Assembly (NCBI RefSeq): GCF_031844705.1
Contig: NZ_CP134609.1
Span: forward strand, 5,022,001 to 5,086,000
Direction of reading: 5' to 3'
Source of the DNA: Streptomyces sp. ITFR-16
GTDB lineage: Bacteria > Actinomycetota > Actinomycetes > Streptomycetales > Streptomycetaceae
DNA: 64,000 nucleotides
Shown here: one piece after another, positions 35,767-45,200 of the stretch
Position numbering within the stretch: position 1 is the first letter of the stretch
Layout: every line of letters starts with the position of its first letter
Translations under genes and position numbers: made by a program
Notes under the pieces: model-generated
Databases searched by the model: none
Seen by the model: the letters and a program-made list of their open reading frames with translations, nothing else
Told to the model about the DNA's origin: nothing

Positions 35767-37941
35767 TCAGACGGTGCCGGGAGCCGGGGGCTCCTCGCCC
35801 AGCAGGACCCGGCGCACGACGCGCTCGGCGGCGCGGCCGTCGTCGTACGGGCAGAAGCGGGCGCGGAACGCCTTGAGCAGCGCCTCGTTCTCCGGGCTGT
35901 CCCAGCTGCCGTCGGTGAAGATCTCCGCCAGTTCCTCGGTGGTCGTGGCGACGGCACCGGGGGTCTCGCCGGGCTTGCCGGACAGCAGGTCGAAGACGAC
36001 GCCGCGCACCGTGCGGTACGTCTCCCAGTCCGGGGCGTGGATCACGATCGGGCGGTTCAGGTGGGCGTAGTCGAACATCACCGAGGAGTAGTCCGTGACC
36101 AGCGCGTCGGCGGCCAGGCAGAGGTCCTCGATGCGCGGGTGCGTCGAGACGTCGATGATCGACGGGCTCTCGGGCAGCCCCGCGCCGCCGTAGAAGTAGT
36201 GCGCGCGCACCATCACGACGGTGTCCGGGCCGACGGTCTCGCAGAACCGCTCCAGGTCGAGGCGGCTGGTGAAGCCGGCCTCGTAGTCGCGGTGGGTGGG
36301 CGCGTAGAGCAGGGCGCGCTGGCCGGGGCGGATGCCGAGGCCCTCGCGGATCGTGTCGATCTGCTCCTGCGTCGCCGTCGCGAAGACGTCGTTGCGGGGG
36401 TAGCCCGTCTCCAGCGAACGCGCGGCGCTGGGGTAGGCGCGCGACCACACCTCGGTGGAGTGCGGGTTGGCGGAGACGCTCCAGTCCCAGCGGTCCACGC
36501 GCTTGAGCAGCCGGTCGAAGTTGAGCCCCTGCGCGGCCGCCGGGTAGTTCTGCTGGTCCATGCCCATGATCTTCAGCGGGGTGCCGTGATGGGTCATCAC
36601 ATGGATCTGGCCGGGGCGCTTGACCAGGTGGTCGGGGAAGTTGACGTTGTTGAAGAAGTACGTGGCGCGGGCCAGCACCGACCAGTAGCGGCGGGTGCCG
36701 GGCACCACGTAGTCGATGCCCTTGGGCAGCGAGTCCACCTGGTTCTTCGAGACCACCCAGACGCCGTGGATGTCGGGGGCCAGCTCCTGCGCCTTGCGGT
36801 AGATCGCCTCGGGGTTGCAGCTCACGCCGCGGTTCCAGTAGGCCGCGTAGACGGCGAGCTTGGGGTCGAGGGGAAGCTTGCGCTGCGCCTTGTAGTAGCG
36901 CGCGGTGAACGACTTCTTGGCCTTCGCCCGGGCCGTGGTGGGGGCGCTGCGCAGGCTGCGGCGGGTGGCGAGCGCGGTGTCCAGCGCGCCGAGCGCGGCG
37001 TACTTCCCGCCGCTCATCAGCTGCGGGCGCAGGCCCTTGGCGCCGCCCGGGAACTTGAAGCCGTCGGGGCGGTGGGCGCTGTGGAACGCGGCGACGGCGC
37101 TCACGTACTGCCGGCGCTTCTTCTCCACCGTCGGGTAGGCCGAAAGCAGCTCCTGCACGGCCCGGTCGTAGAGCAGGCCGCGCACGCCCTTGAGGGCGGG
37201 GCGGGCCTCGACGAACGTCATGAGGCCGGCGTACGCGTCGACGAGCTCCAGCGGGGTGGAGCCGGTCGCCGGCTCCGCCTCGTCGACGAGACCGGGCAGG
37301 TAGCGCTGCTGGCGGTGCTCGACGCAGGCCGTGTCCAGCGTGGCGACGGAGCCCGCGATCGCGAGGGTCTGCAGGGCGTACATCCGCTCGCCGTGCTGGC
37401 CGGGGCCGAAGTGCAGGCTCTCGCTCTCGGCGAGGGTGCGGCGGACCGCGCGGTTCCAGGACACCGGGGCGATGTCGAGGAGCTCGGGGCGCTCGGTGAG
37501 GGTGAGCGGGCCGGCGGGCAGGCCGCTCAGCAGCTCCAGCGAGCGGGTGGTGCGGGTCTTGCCGCGGAAGGGGCGCTTGCGGTGGCCGAACAGCAGCACG
37601 TCCGGGTTGCCGGTCTCGTCGAGGCGGTCGACGACGGCCTGGAGCGCTCCCGGCAGGTAGACGTAGTGCCCCTCCAGGAAGAGGAGGTGGTCACCGGTGG
37701 CGCGCTCGGCGCCGGCATTGCGCCGTCCGTGCGCTCCGGCGCCGGGCGGGAGGTGGACGGCCTGCACGCGGCTGTCGCGGGCGGCGAACTCGTCCAGCAC
37801 CAGTCCCGATCCGTCCGGGGCGTCGTCGTCCACGCCGATCACCTCGATGTCCGTGAAGGACTGCGAGAGCACCGACTCCAGGCACTCGCGCAGGCTTCCG
37901 CGGGCGCGACGGACGGGGATGATGACACTCAGCCGGGGCAT
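35767..37941 (-). CDS. GT2-like / CDP-glycerol glycerophosphotransferase fusion with degenerate GT2 domain
   Basis: 724 residues. N-terminal GT2 fold (RLSVIIPVRRARGSLRECLESVL, IEVIGVDDDAPDGSG) whose DXD position reads LLFLEGHYVYLPG, so the metal-binding motif is missing. The C-terminal TagF domain (~350-724) keeps both catalytic His (VMTHHGTPLKIMG, VVMVRAHYFYG) and ADALVTDYSSVMFDYAHL. Likely a polyol-phosphate transferase of the wall polymer, with a GT2 domain that may be structural. Start at MPRLSVIIP; 13 more in-frame codons upstream lie in the repeated leader. Confidence 0.9.
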   Translation of the reverse strand: MPRLSVIIPVRRARGSLRECLESVLSQSFTDIEVIGVDDDAPDGSGLVLDEFAARDSRVQAVHLPPGAGAHGRRNAGAERATGDHLLFLEGHYVYLPGALQAVVDRLDETGNPDVLLFGHRKRPFRGKTRTTRSLELLSGLPAGPLTLTERPELLDIAPVSWNRAVRRTLAESESLHFGPGQHGERMYALQTLAIAGSVATLDTACVEHRQQRYLPGLVDEAEPATGSTPLELVDAYAGLMTFVEARPALKGVRGLLYDRAVQELLSAYPTVEKKRRQYVSAVAAFHSAHRPDGFKFPGGAKGLRPQLMSGGKYAALGALDTALATRRSLRSAPTTARAKAKKSFTARYYKAQRKLPLDPKLAVYAAYWNRGVSCNPEAIYRKAQELAPDIHGVWVVSKNQVDSLPKGIDYVVPGTRRYWSVLARATYFFNNVNFPDHLVKRPGQIHVMTHHGTPLKIMGMDQQNYPAAAQGLNFDRLLKRVDRWDWSVSANPHSTEVWSRAYPSAARSLETGYPRNDVFATATQEQIDTIREGLGIRPGQRALLYAPTHRDYEAGFTSRLDLERFCETVGPDTVVMVRAHYFYGGAGLPESPSIIDVSTHPRIEDLCLAADALVTDYSSVMFDYAHLNRPIVIHAPDWETYRTVRGVVFDLLSGKPGETPGAVATTTEELAEIFTDGSWDSPENEALLKAFRARFCPYDDGRAAERVVRRVLLGEEPPAPGTV

Positions 37942-37962
37942 ACAGACTCTTTCTCGGACTGT

Positions 37963-37995
37963 GCGTACTGGGGAGCACACAGCGTACTGGGGAGC
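37963..37995 (-). repeat. Two 14-bp direct repeats in the leader of the second tagF fusion
   Basis: GCGTACTGGGGAGC at 37963-37976 and again at 37982-37995 (19-bp period), 22-54 bp upstream of the ATG on the minus strand, within the presumed transcript. Confidence 0.75.
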
Positions 37996-38092
37996 GCTCA
38001 GCAGGACGGGCAGGGGCGGGCAGGCGTGCGAGGGTCGAGAGACGGGCGGGTCGGGCCCGTGGAGTGGTCGACCGCGCGGCTGATGAAGGCCC

Positions 38093-38122
38093 CACTTATC
38101 ATACTACCTGGGATGGTAAGTG
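38093..38122 (-). promoter_or_regulatory. Promoter and operator-like palindrome for the second tagF fusion
   Basis: Inverted repeat CACTTATCAT (38093-38102) / ATGGTAAGTG (38113-38122), 9 of 10 paired, in an AT-rich island. On the minus strand it contains a -10 TATGAT (38103-38098) and an upstream TTCACT. It would give a ~150-nt leader to the ATG at 37941. Confidence 0.5.
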
Positions 38123-38190
38123 AACCTTGGACATCCGGGGGCGCGCGGGGGTGCGACGGGCGCCCCCGAGGCCGTGCCACCAGGCAGCAC

Positions 38191-38232
38191 TGCGGGGCTG
38201 CCCCGCCGGCCGGCCGGCGGGGCAGCCCCGCA
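38191..38232. terminator. Terminator after the sugar ABC operon
   Basis: Perfect 20-bp inverted repeat, left arm TGCGGGGCTGCCCCGCCGGC, two-base centre, 28 bp after the MalG-type stop on the minus strand. The rest of 37942-38259 holds no gene. Confidence 0.85.
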
Positions 38233-38259
38233 TCCTTGATGTACATCACATCTGAACGG

Positions 38260-39180
38260 TTACTTCACCGCACCCGCCATCACGCCGGAGACGAACTGGC
38301 GCTGGAAGGCGAAGAACACCGCGAGCGGAATCACCATCGAGACGAAGGCGCCGGGCGCCAGCACGTCGATGTTGTTGCCGAACTGCCGCACCTGCTGCTG
38401 GAGCGCCACCGTGATCGGCGGGGAGCCGGAGTCCGCGAAGATCAGCGCGACCAGCATGTCGTTCCAGACCCAGAGGAACTGGAAGATGCCGAGCGAGGCG
38501 ATCGCCGGTCCGCCCAGCGGCATCACGACCCGGGTGAAGAGCCGGATCTCGCCCGCCCCGTCCAGCCGCGCCGCCTCCAGCAGCTCACGCGGGATCTCCG
38601 CGAAGAAGTTGCGCAGCAGGAAGATCGCGAACGGCAGTCCGAAGGCGGTGTGGAACATGATCACGCCGAAGGTCGTCTCGAAGATCCCGATCTCGCCGAA
38701 GAGCTTCGAGACGGGGATCAGGGCGACCTGCACCGGGACCACCAGCAGCCCGACGACCACCAGGAACCACCAGTCCCGGCCCGGGAAGTCCATCCAGGCG
38801 AACGCGTATCCGGCGAGCGAACCGATCACCACGACCAGGACGGTCGAGGGAACCGTGATCAGCACCGTGCTGAACAGCGAATCGGTGATCGTCGAATTGT
38901 CCAGCAGCCGGGAGTAGTTGTCGAAGGTCAGCTCGGAGGGGACCGTGAAGATCTTCCACCAGCCGGTGGCCGCGATCCGGTCCGCGCTGCGCAGCGAGGA
39001 CAGCAGCAGCCCGATCGTCGGCATCAGCCAGAACAGGGCCACCAGAATCAGGAAGACCCGCATCGCGCCGCCGCCCGCGCCCGCCGCGAGCCGGGCGCCG
39101 AGTGAGCGCCGGGCCTTCACCGGGCCGGTGTCCGGGGCGTCGCCCGGCCCGGCGGGGGCCGTCGTCGAGGGTGTCGTCAT
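38260..39180 (-). CDS. Sugar ABC importer permease, MalG type
   Basis: 306 residues, six transmembrane segments, with the cytoplasmic EAA loop ELLEAARLDGAGEIRLFTRVVMPL. CUT1-class permease. Its ATG overlaps the stop of the MalF-type gene (ATGA). No ATPase lies in the operon; Streptomyces CUT1 importers commonly share the unlinked ATPase MsiK. Last gene before the terminator at 38191-38232. Confidence 0.93.
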   Translation of the reverse strand: MTTPSTTAPAGPGDAPDTGPVKARRSLGARLAAGAGGGAMRVFLILVALFWLMPTIGLLLSSLRSADRIAATGWWKIFTVPSELTFDNYSRLLDNSTITDSLFSTVLITVPSTVLVVVIGSLAGYAFAWMDFPGRDWWFLVVVGLLVVPVQVALIPVSKLFGEIGIFETTFGVIMFHTAFGLPFAIFLLRNFFAEIPRELLEAARLDGAGEIRLFTRVVMPLGGPAIASLGIFQFLWVWNDMLVALIFADSGSPPITVALQQQVRQFGNNIDVLAPGAFVSMVIPLAVFFAFQRQFVSGVMAGAVK

Positions 39181-40610
39181 CGGCGCCCCTCCTTCCGTAT
39201 CCGCCTGATGTTGAAGAGCATCACCGGGATCACCAGCAGCAGCAGGAGTACGGCGATGGCGCTGCCGACGCCCAGGTCCGCGTCCGTGCCGAACGAGGAC
39301 CGGTAGAGCTGGAGCGCCAGGACGTTCGCGTCGTCCTGGGAGGAGCCCGGCGCGATGATGAAGACCAGGTCGAAGATCTTCAGCACGTTGATCATCAGCG
39401 TCACCAGCACCACCGCCAGTACCGGCGCGAGCATCGGCACCGTGATCCGGCGGAACACCTGCCACTCGTTGGCCCCGTCCACCCGGGCCGCTTCGAGGAG
39501 TTCGCGCGGCAGACCCGCCAGGCCGGCCGCGATCAGCACCATGGCGAAGCCCGCCCACATCCAGACGTAGCTCCCGATGATGCCGGGCGTCACGAAGGAC
39601 GGCCCGAGCCAGTCCACCCCGTTGTACGGCTCCTTGAAGTTGGAGGCCGGGAGCCGGAGTTCGGCACCGTCCGCCGAGGCGGGCAGCGTGAACGTACCGT
39701 CGGCGCCCGCCGTGGCCGAGGCCACCACCTCGCCGTCCTTGACGGCCTCCACCTTGATGCCCTTGAGCCCCAGCTCCTTGGCGTCGATGACGTTCGGCTT
39801 GCCGCCGCCGCCCTTGGTGAAGTCCAGCCAGGCGGTACCGGTGATCTCGCCGCTCCCGCCCGGCCCCGGCGCCTTCGCAGGCTTGGCGTCGGACGGCATC
39901 TTCGCGGGCACCACCCCGACCAGGGGCAGCTGGACCGGCTGCCCGGCCCGGACCGGCACCTTCGTCACGAAGGCACCGCCGCCCGCCGCCTTCAGCGGGT
40001 GCACCGGCAGCGGATGCGCCTTGGGGAAGCCCGCCGACTCGGCGAACGTGTCGTGCACGCCCACCCAGACGGCGTTGGCCACCCCGCGCTCCGGCGCCTG
40101 GTCGTACACCAGCCGGAAGATGATGCCGGCGGCGAGCATCGAGATCGCCATCGGCATGAAGACGATCAGCTTGAACGCCGTGCCCCAGCGGATCCGCTCG
40201 GTCAGCACCGCGAAGATCAGCCCGAGAGCGGTGGAGATCGTCGGGGCGAAGACCACCCAGATCGCGTTGTTCTTGACCGCCGTACGGATGGTGTCGTCCG
40301 TGAACAGCGCCTTGTAGTTGTCGAAGCCGGCGAATCCCGTACCCGCCTGGTCGAAGAACGACCGGTAGACGGAGTACACGATCGGGTACACCACCAGCGC
40401 GCCGAGCAGCACCAGCGCGGGCAGCAGGAACAGTGCCGCGATGACCCTGCGGGTCCCGGTCACGCTCTCGCGGCTGCGTCCCGGCCCGGCCTGCGGGCCG
40501 GACGGTGCGCCGGGCAGTGGCTCCCTGGGGGCGGGTACCGAAGTCCCGCCGGACGCTTGCTTGTCGGCGGGGAGCGCCTCGTCGGCGCCCCCCGCTGCGG
40601 CTGTCGTCAT
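39177..40610 (-). CDS. Sugar ABC importer permease, MalF type, with extracellular insertion
   Basis: 477 residues, longer than the usual ~300. After a disordered N-terminus (1-52) and three membrane segments comes an insertion at about 171-340 before the TPGIIGSYVWMWAGFAMVLIAAG segment. Within the insertion, NVIDAKELGLKGIKVEAVKDGEVVASATAGADGTFTLP looks like a small beta-sandwich of the carboxypeptidase-regulatory (CarboxypepD_reg) type. EAA loop ELLEAARVDGANEWQVFRRITVPML at 370-394. The gap to the binding-protein gene is 4 bp. Confidence 0.92.
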   Translation of the reverse strand: MTTAAAGGADEALPADKQASGGTSVPAPREPLPGAPSGPQAGPGRSRESVTGTRRVIAALFLLPALVLLGALVVYPIVYSVYRSFFDQAGTGFAGFDNYKALFTDDTIRTAVKNNAIWVVFAPTISTALGLIFAVLTERIRWGTAFKLIVFMPMAISMLAAGIIFRLVYDQAPERGVANAVWVGVHDTFAESAGFPKAHPLPVHPLKAAGGGAFVTKVPVRAGQPVQLPLVGVVPAKMPSDAKPAKAPGPGGSGEITGTAWLDFTKGGGGKPNVIDAKELGLKGIKVEAVKDGEVVASATAGADGTFTLPASADGAELRLPASNFKEPYNGVDWLGPSFVTPGIIGSYVWMWAGFAMVLIAAGLAGLPRELLEAARVDGANEWQVFRRITVPMLAPVLAVVLVTLMINVLKIFDLVFIIAPGSSQDDANVLALQLYRSSFGTDADLGVGSAIAVLLLLLVIPVMLFNIRRIRKEGRR

Positions 40611-40614
40611 CCCG

Positions 40615-41985
40615 TCAGCTCTTGTACGCCTTGGCCGCGTCGGACTCGAGCTTGGCTTGAGTCCCCGCGATGTCCTTCGGGTTCTTCAGGAAGTCCTGGA
40701 GGGTCTTCCACTCGCCCTTGCCGGGTGTCCCGCCGAACGACTGCGGGGCCTGGTCGGACATGTCGAACCGGACGGCGTCCCCGGCCGCGATCAGCGCCTT
40801 CGCCATCGTGCGCTGCACCTCGTTGGGGTACGCGGCGGCGTCCAGAGCCTTGTTGGGCGAGATGAACCCGCCCTGCTCGGCCCAGATCTTCGCCGCGTCC
40901 GTGGAGGCCAGCCAGGTCAGCAGCGCCTGGGCGCCCTTGCCGTCCTTCAGGGCCACCGCCGCGTCGCCACCGGTCACCACGGGCGACTCGGCGCCGACCG
41001 CGGGGAACGGGAACACCTTGGCGTCCGTGCCGATCTTGGCCTTGGTCTGCGCGATGTTGATGCCGACGAAGTCGCCCTCGAAGACCATGGCGCCCTTGGG
41101 CTGGTCCCCGCCGGTGAAGGTCTGGGTGACCGACGCCGGGAACTCCGTCTGCAGCGCGCCGTCGGCGCCGCCCGCGATCAGGGACGGCTTGCCGAACAGC
41201 TGGGCCAGCGTGGTCAGCGCGTCCTTGACGGACGGGTCCGTCCACTTGATCTTGTGCTGGGCGAGCTGGTCGTACTTGTCCGGCCCCGCCTGGGAGAGAT
41301 AGATGTTCTCGAACCAGTCGGTGAGCGTCCAGCCGTCCGCGCCGCCGACCGAGACCGGCGTGACACCCGAGGCGGAGACCGTCTCGGCCGTCGCCAGGAA
41401 GTCCTTCCAGGTCTTCGGCTCGGACGCGCCCGCGTTCTCGAACGCCTTGGTGTTGTACCAGACCAGCGACTTGTTGGCGGCCTTGAAGTACACGCCGTAC
41501 TGGGTGCCGTCCACCGCGCCGAGGTCCTGCCAGACCTTCGCGTAGTTCTTGGTCAGCTGGGCCTTCGCCTCGTCGCCGACCGGCTTGGCCCACTTCTTCT
41601 CGACGGCCTGCTTGATCGCCCCGACCTGCGGGATCATCGCGACGTCCGGCGGCTGGCCGCCCGCGATCTTGGTACCGAGGAAGTTGACGATCGGGTCCTG
41701 CGCCGGGACGAAGGTGACCTTCGCGCCCGTGCGGTTCTCGAACTCCTTGAGGACCTTGACGAAGTTGGCCTGTTCCGGCCCCGTCCAGACCGCCGCGACA
41801 GAGAGCTGCTCACCGTCCAGTTTCGGTAAAACGACGCTCGACGCGTTGTCCTTGCCGTTCGCGGAGCCACCTTCGTCCGACTTCTTCTTTCCGCCGTCAC
41901 CGTCGTCGCTGCAACCGGTGAGGGCCAGTGCGCCTATGGCGGTGAACACCAAGGCGGCCCTGCGAATCCGAAGGGTTGTGCGCAT
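40615..41985 (-). CDS. Extracellular sugar-binding lipoprotein of ABC importer
   Basis: 456 residues. Lipoprotein signal with lipobox LALTGC (Cys25), acidic linker, then a family 1 solute-binding fold (GAKVTFVPAQDPIVNFLGTKIAGGQPPDVAMIPQVG, KAANKSLVWYNTKAFENAG, WLASTDAAKIWAEQGGFISPNK). First gene of the three-gene operon. Alpha-glucoside or related oligosaccharide is plausible, but the sugar cannot be read from sequence. Start at MRTTLRIRRAALVF. Confidence 0.93.
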   Translation of the reverse strand: MRTTLRIRRAALVFTAIGALALTGCSDDGDGGKKKSDEGGSANGKDNASSVVLPKLDGEQLSVAAVWTGPEQANFVKVLKEFENRTGAKVTFVPAQDPIVNFLGTKIAGGQPPDVAMIPQVGAIKQAVEKKWAKPVGDEAKAQLTKNYAKVWQDLGAVDGTQYGVYFKAANKSLVWYNTKAFENAGASEPKTWKDFLATAETVSASGVTPVSVGGADGWTLTDWFENIYLSQAGPDKYDQLAQHKIKWTDPSVKDALTTLAQLFGKPSLIAGGADGALQTEFPASVTQTFTGGDQPKGAMVFEGDFVGINIAQTKAKIGTDAKVFPFPAVGAESPVVTGGDAAVALKDGKGAQALLTWLASTDAAKIWAEQGGFISPNKALDAAAYPNEVQRTMAKALIAAGDAVRFDMSDQAPQSFGGTPGKGEWKTLQDFLKNPKDIAGTQAKLESDAAKAYKS

Positions 41986-42020
41986 CCCTGCCCCGTCTCT
42001 CACGTCGTCGTGTGCGCACA

Positions 42021-42049
42021 GTCCTACGCCCGGCGTCCGGGCGCCGCAA
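42021..42049 (-). promoter_or_regulatory. Promoter of the sugar ABC operon with spacer palindrome
   Basis: On the minus strand TTGCGG (42049-42044), a 17-bp spacer, then TAGGAC (42026-42021). The spacer is itself a perfect inverted repeat CGCCCGG-ACG-CCGGGCG, filling the gap between the boxes. The leader is about 30 nt. A repressor bound there would block RNA polymerase. Confidence 0.55.
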
Positions 42050-42139
42050 TACCGTCCTCGGGCCCAATTCAGTGATCGTGATGGGCTCGTGACGTGAGGT
42101 CAGTGCAGGTATCCGGCCAATGGGGACGGCGCAACCCCT

Positions 42140-42205
42140 GTGGCTCCGGTACGGCTCAGGGGTGGCTCCAACCGGACTCAGGGGTGGCTCCGGCGGGCCT
42201 CAGGG
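42140..42205 (-). repeat. Three tandem 22-bp repeats at the end of the FHA-FtsK gene
   Basis: Units at 42140-42161, 42162-42183 and 42184-42205, each GTGGCTCC...CTCAGGG with a variable centre. The third overlaps the end of the FHA-FtsK gene, and every unit carries the TGA stop in the same position on the minus strand. Confidence 0.8.
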
Positions 42206-45200
42206 ACGCAGCGGCGCGAGCGGCTCCGCGTTGACCGAACGGGCCGCCCGCTCCAGCGCGCTCGCGAGCAGCGCCAGGTCCGTCGGTCCGTTGCCCAGCT
42301 CGCGCACCGGACGGCGCGTCGGCGGGTCGCCCATCCGCTCCCACTCCAGCGGGACGACCGTCGGGCGCAGCGTCGCCGTACGCGGAATGCGGCCCGTCAC
42401 CCGGCCGCCCTGGAACGGCGTCACCCGCCCGTCCGGATGGCCCAGCCGCCCCCGGCCCGGGGCCGGTTCGTCCGGCGAGGGCGGGACGGCGGGCGGGTCG
42501 AGCACGATGCGCAGCCGCGCCCCCCGGGCCAGCTCCGTGTCCTCCGTGCGGTCGGGGCGGGCGGACGTCGCGACCAGGTGGATACCGAGCCGGCCGCCCT
42601 CCCGCGCCACGGCCTCCAGCGCCCGCACCACCGAACCGGCGGCCGGCCGGCCCGGACTGCCGAGCGCCGGGGCGATCAGCGCGTCGAAGTCGTCCACGAG
42701 CACGACGAGCCGGGGCAGCGGCGAGGGGCCGGGGTCCACCGCATGGGTGGCGGAGGGCCGCAGCCGCAGGGTCCCGCTGAGCGCGGACTCGACATCGCCC
42801 CGCTGCTCGACCGGGGCGGGGGGCCGCTGCCCGACTATGCGCGGGGCCGCCTCGTGTCCCGCGCCGTTCGCCGCCTCGTAGCGGCTGTGCCACTCGGCGA
42901 AGCCGAGCCCGCCGAGAAGCTCGGCCCGCCGCTTGACCTCGCCGCCCAGCGCCTGGGCGAACTCCCGCATCCTGACCGGGTCGTTGGCCACCAGATGCGT
43001 GAACGCGTGCGGCAGCTCGGTGCACGGGCGCAGGCTCTCGCCCCGCTCGCCGCCCGCCCCGTCGACCAGCACGATCCCGAGCCGGTCCGGCCGGGCGGCG
43101 GCCGCCAGCGACGCGGCGACCGCCCGCAGCAGCTCCGTACGCCCGCTGCCGCCGGGGCCCTCGATGAGCAGATGCGGCCCCTCGTCGGCGAGATCCACAC
43201 TCACCGGGCCCCGGGGCCCGGCACCGAGCACCACGACGGGCCGCCCGGCGTACACGGAGGCACCGGTGGCCCGGCCCGTCCCCGCGCCGCGCGCGGCGAC
43301 CTGGGGCGCGTCGGCCTGCCGGGGGCCGCTGACCCGGCTCGACGAGCGGCCCGAACCGGCCGAGCGCAGGCTGTCGGCGCCGGGCACGTCCGCCGCTCCG
43401 GTGTCCGCGCCGCCGGCCCAGGACCGGGTGTCGGAGCCCGGCAGGGTGCGCGAACTCAGCGCCTCCCCGCGCCCGTCGGGTCCCTGCCCGCCCACCCGGG
43501 CCCGGGGCGTGCGGCCCGAGTCCGGGTCCTCGTGCGCGTCGGCCCGGCCGAAGGCGGGGCGGGGGACGCCCACATGCGTGTCCCCCGTGCCGCCGCGGCC
43601 GCCGGACGGGCGGGGATACGCCGTGCGTCCGGAGCCGGGGGTGTCGGATGCGCCCGGATACGGGGTGCGCCCCGAGTCCGTGCGCCGGGCGGGGGCGTAC
43701 GGGGCGTCGCCGCCCGTGCGCTGGGCGCCCACGCGGGGGGCCGCGCCGGTGCGGCCCGGGCCCCGGTCCTCGTCGCCCGCCGGGGTGGGCCCGGAGCCCG
43801 TGCCCCGTACCGTCGCGCCCGGCTGGTCGTCCGCCGTGGAGGCCCAGCGGGCCATCAGGGAGGCCGGGGTCGCCCGGGCCAGCCCCAGCTCGTCCAGGAG
43901 GCGGGCGGACGGCGGGAGCGCCACCGGCGCGGACCGGCCCGGCAGCGCGGCCGAACCCTCCGCGCGCAGCGGGGCCAGCGCCCGCCCGAACCGCTGCGCC
44001 CAGTGCGCCGACACCGCGTCCACCGAGGCGACCGTGCCATGGCCCGCCGCCCGGCCGCCCGCCGTGCGCAGCAGCCGCAGGGCCGTCGCCACATCGCCGC
44101 TCAGCATCCCGACCGCCCCGCACTCGCGGAAGGCGATCGAGGCGTGGCACGCCGCCTCGTAGGTCGCGGCCACGGGGGAGGTGGGGGTGGCGGCCGGCGT
44201 CTCGGCCAGACAGATGAGGTGGATGCCCGCGGCGGAACCGGCCGCCGCCAGCCGGGCGGTGTTCTCACGGAGCGCCGCCGAGCCCGGGTCGCCGTCCACG
44301 ATCACCACGGTGAACGGGCCGTCGTAGGCGCGGGCGGCCTCCGCGACCGTCCCCGGGTCGAGGCTCGCCCAGCCGGGGCCGAGCGGTCCGTCGTCCAGCC
44401 GGCGCACCAGCTCCGTCGCCCGCGCCACCGCCTGGTCGCGGTCGTACGCCAGCAGCAGCCGGCAGTCCTGGCCGTGCATCGGCCGCAGATGGGGCAGCCA
44501 GCCCAGCCAGGCCCACTCGCGCCGCCGCTCGTCCACACCGCGCGCCCGGTCCGTGCTGATCAGCACGATCTCCAGGTCGGCGGGGGAGTGCAGCGCGGCG
44601 AGCTGCGCCACCGCTGACCGGGCGAGCCCCGTCAGCCGGTCGCGCGGCCCGGCGAGCCCCAGCGAACCGGCCTCCCGCAGCCCCACGGTCACCGGCACTG
44701 CGGGCAGCTCGGCCCGCTCGGTCGTGCCGAGACGGACCACCAGGGCCTCCGGATGCGCGGTGTCGCGCTCCCAGAGCCGGGGGCCGGGGCCGAGCGCCGT
44801 CAGCAGGATCGAGGCCGGATCGGGCCAGGTGCCCTCCGGGGCGGTGGGCAGCGCGGTGAAGGTGGCGGCGGGGGGCGGCGGCCCGGGTGCGTCGGGCGCG
44901 CTGCCGGGCACCGGCTCGGGCCTGCCGCCCGCGAGCCGGCGGGCCCAGGCTCCTATGCCGCCGCGCCGGGGCGCCTCCTCGTCCGGGAAGCGGCCGGCGG
45001 GACCGGGGCCGGACTGCGGGCGCGCCTCGGCCGGGGCGCCGGGCGCGGAGCCGTACTCATGGCCGCGCGGACCGGCCTCGGGGCCCTCGTGGCTCTCCGG
45101 GCCGCTGTACGCGTGACCGGAGCGGTCCCCGTGGCCGTGGTCGTGTCCGGGGGCCGGGGCGGGCGCGCGGGCGACGCGCAGATGGCCCTCGCCGTCCGGC

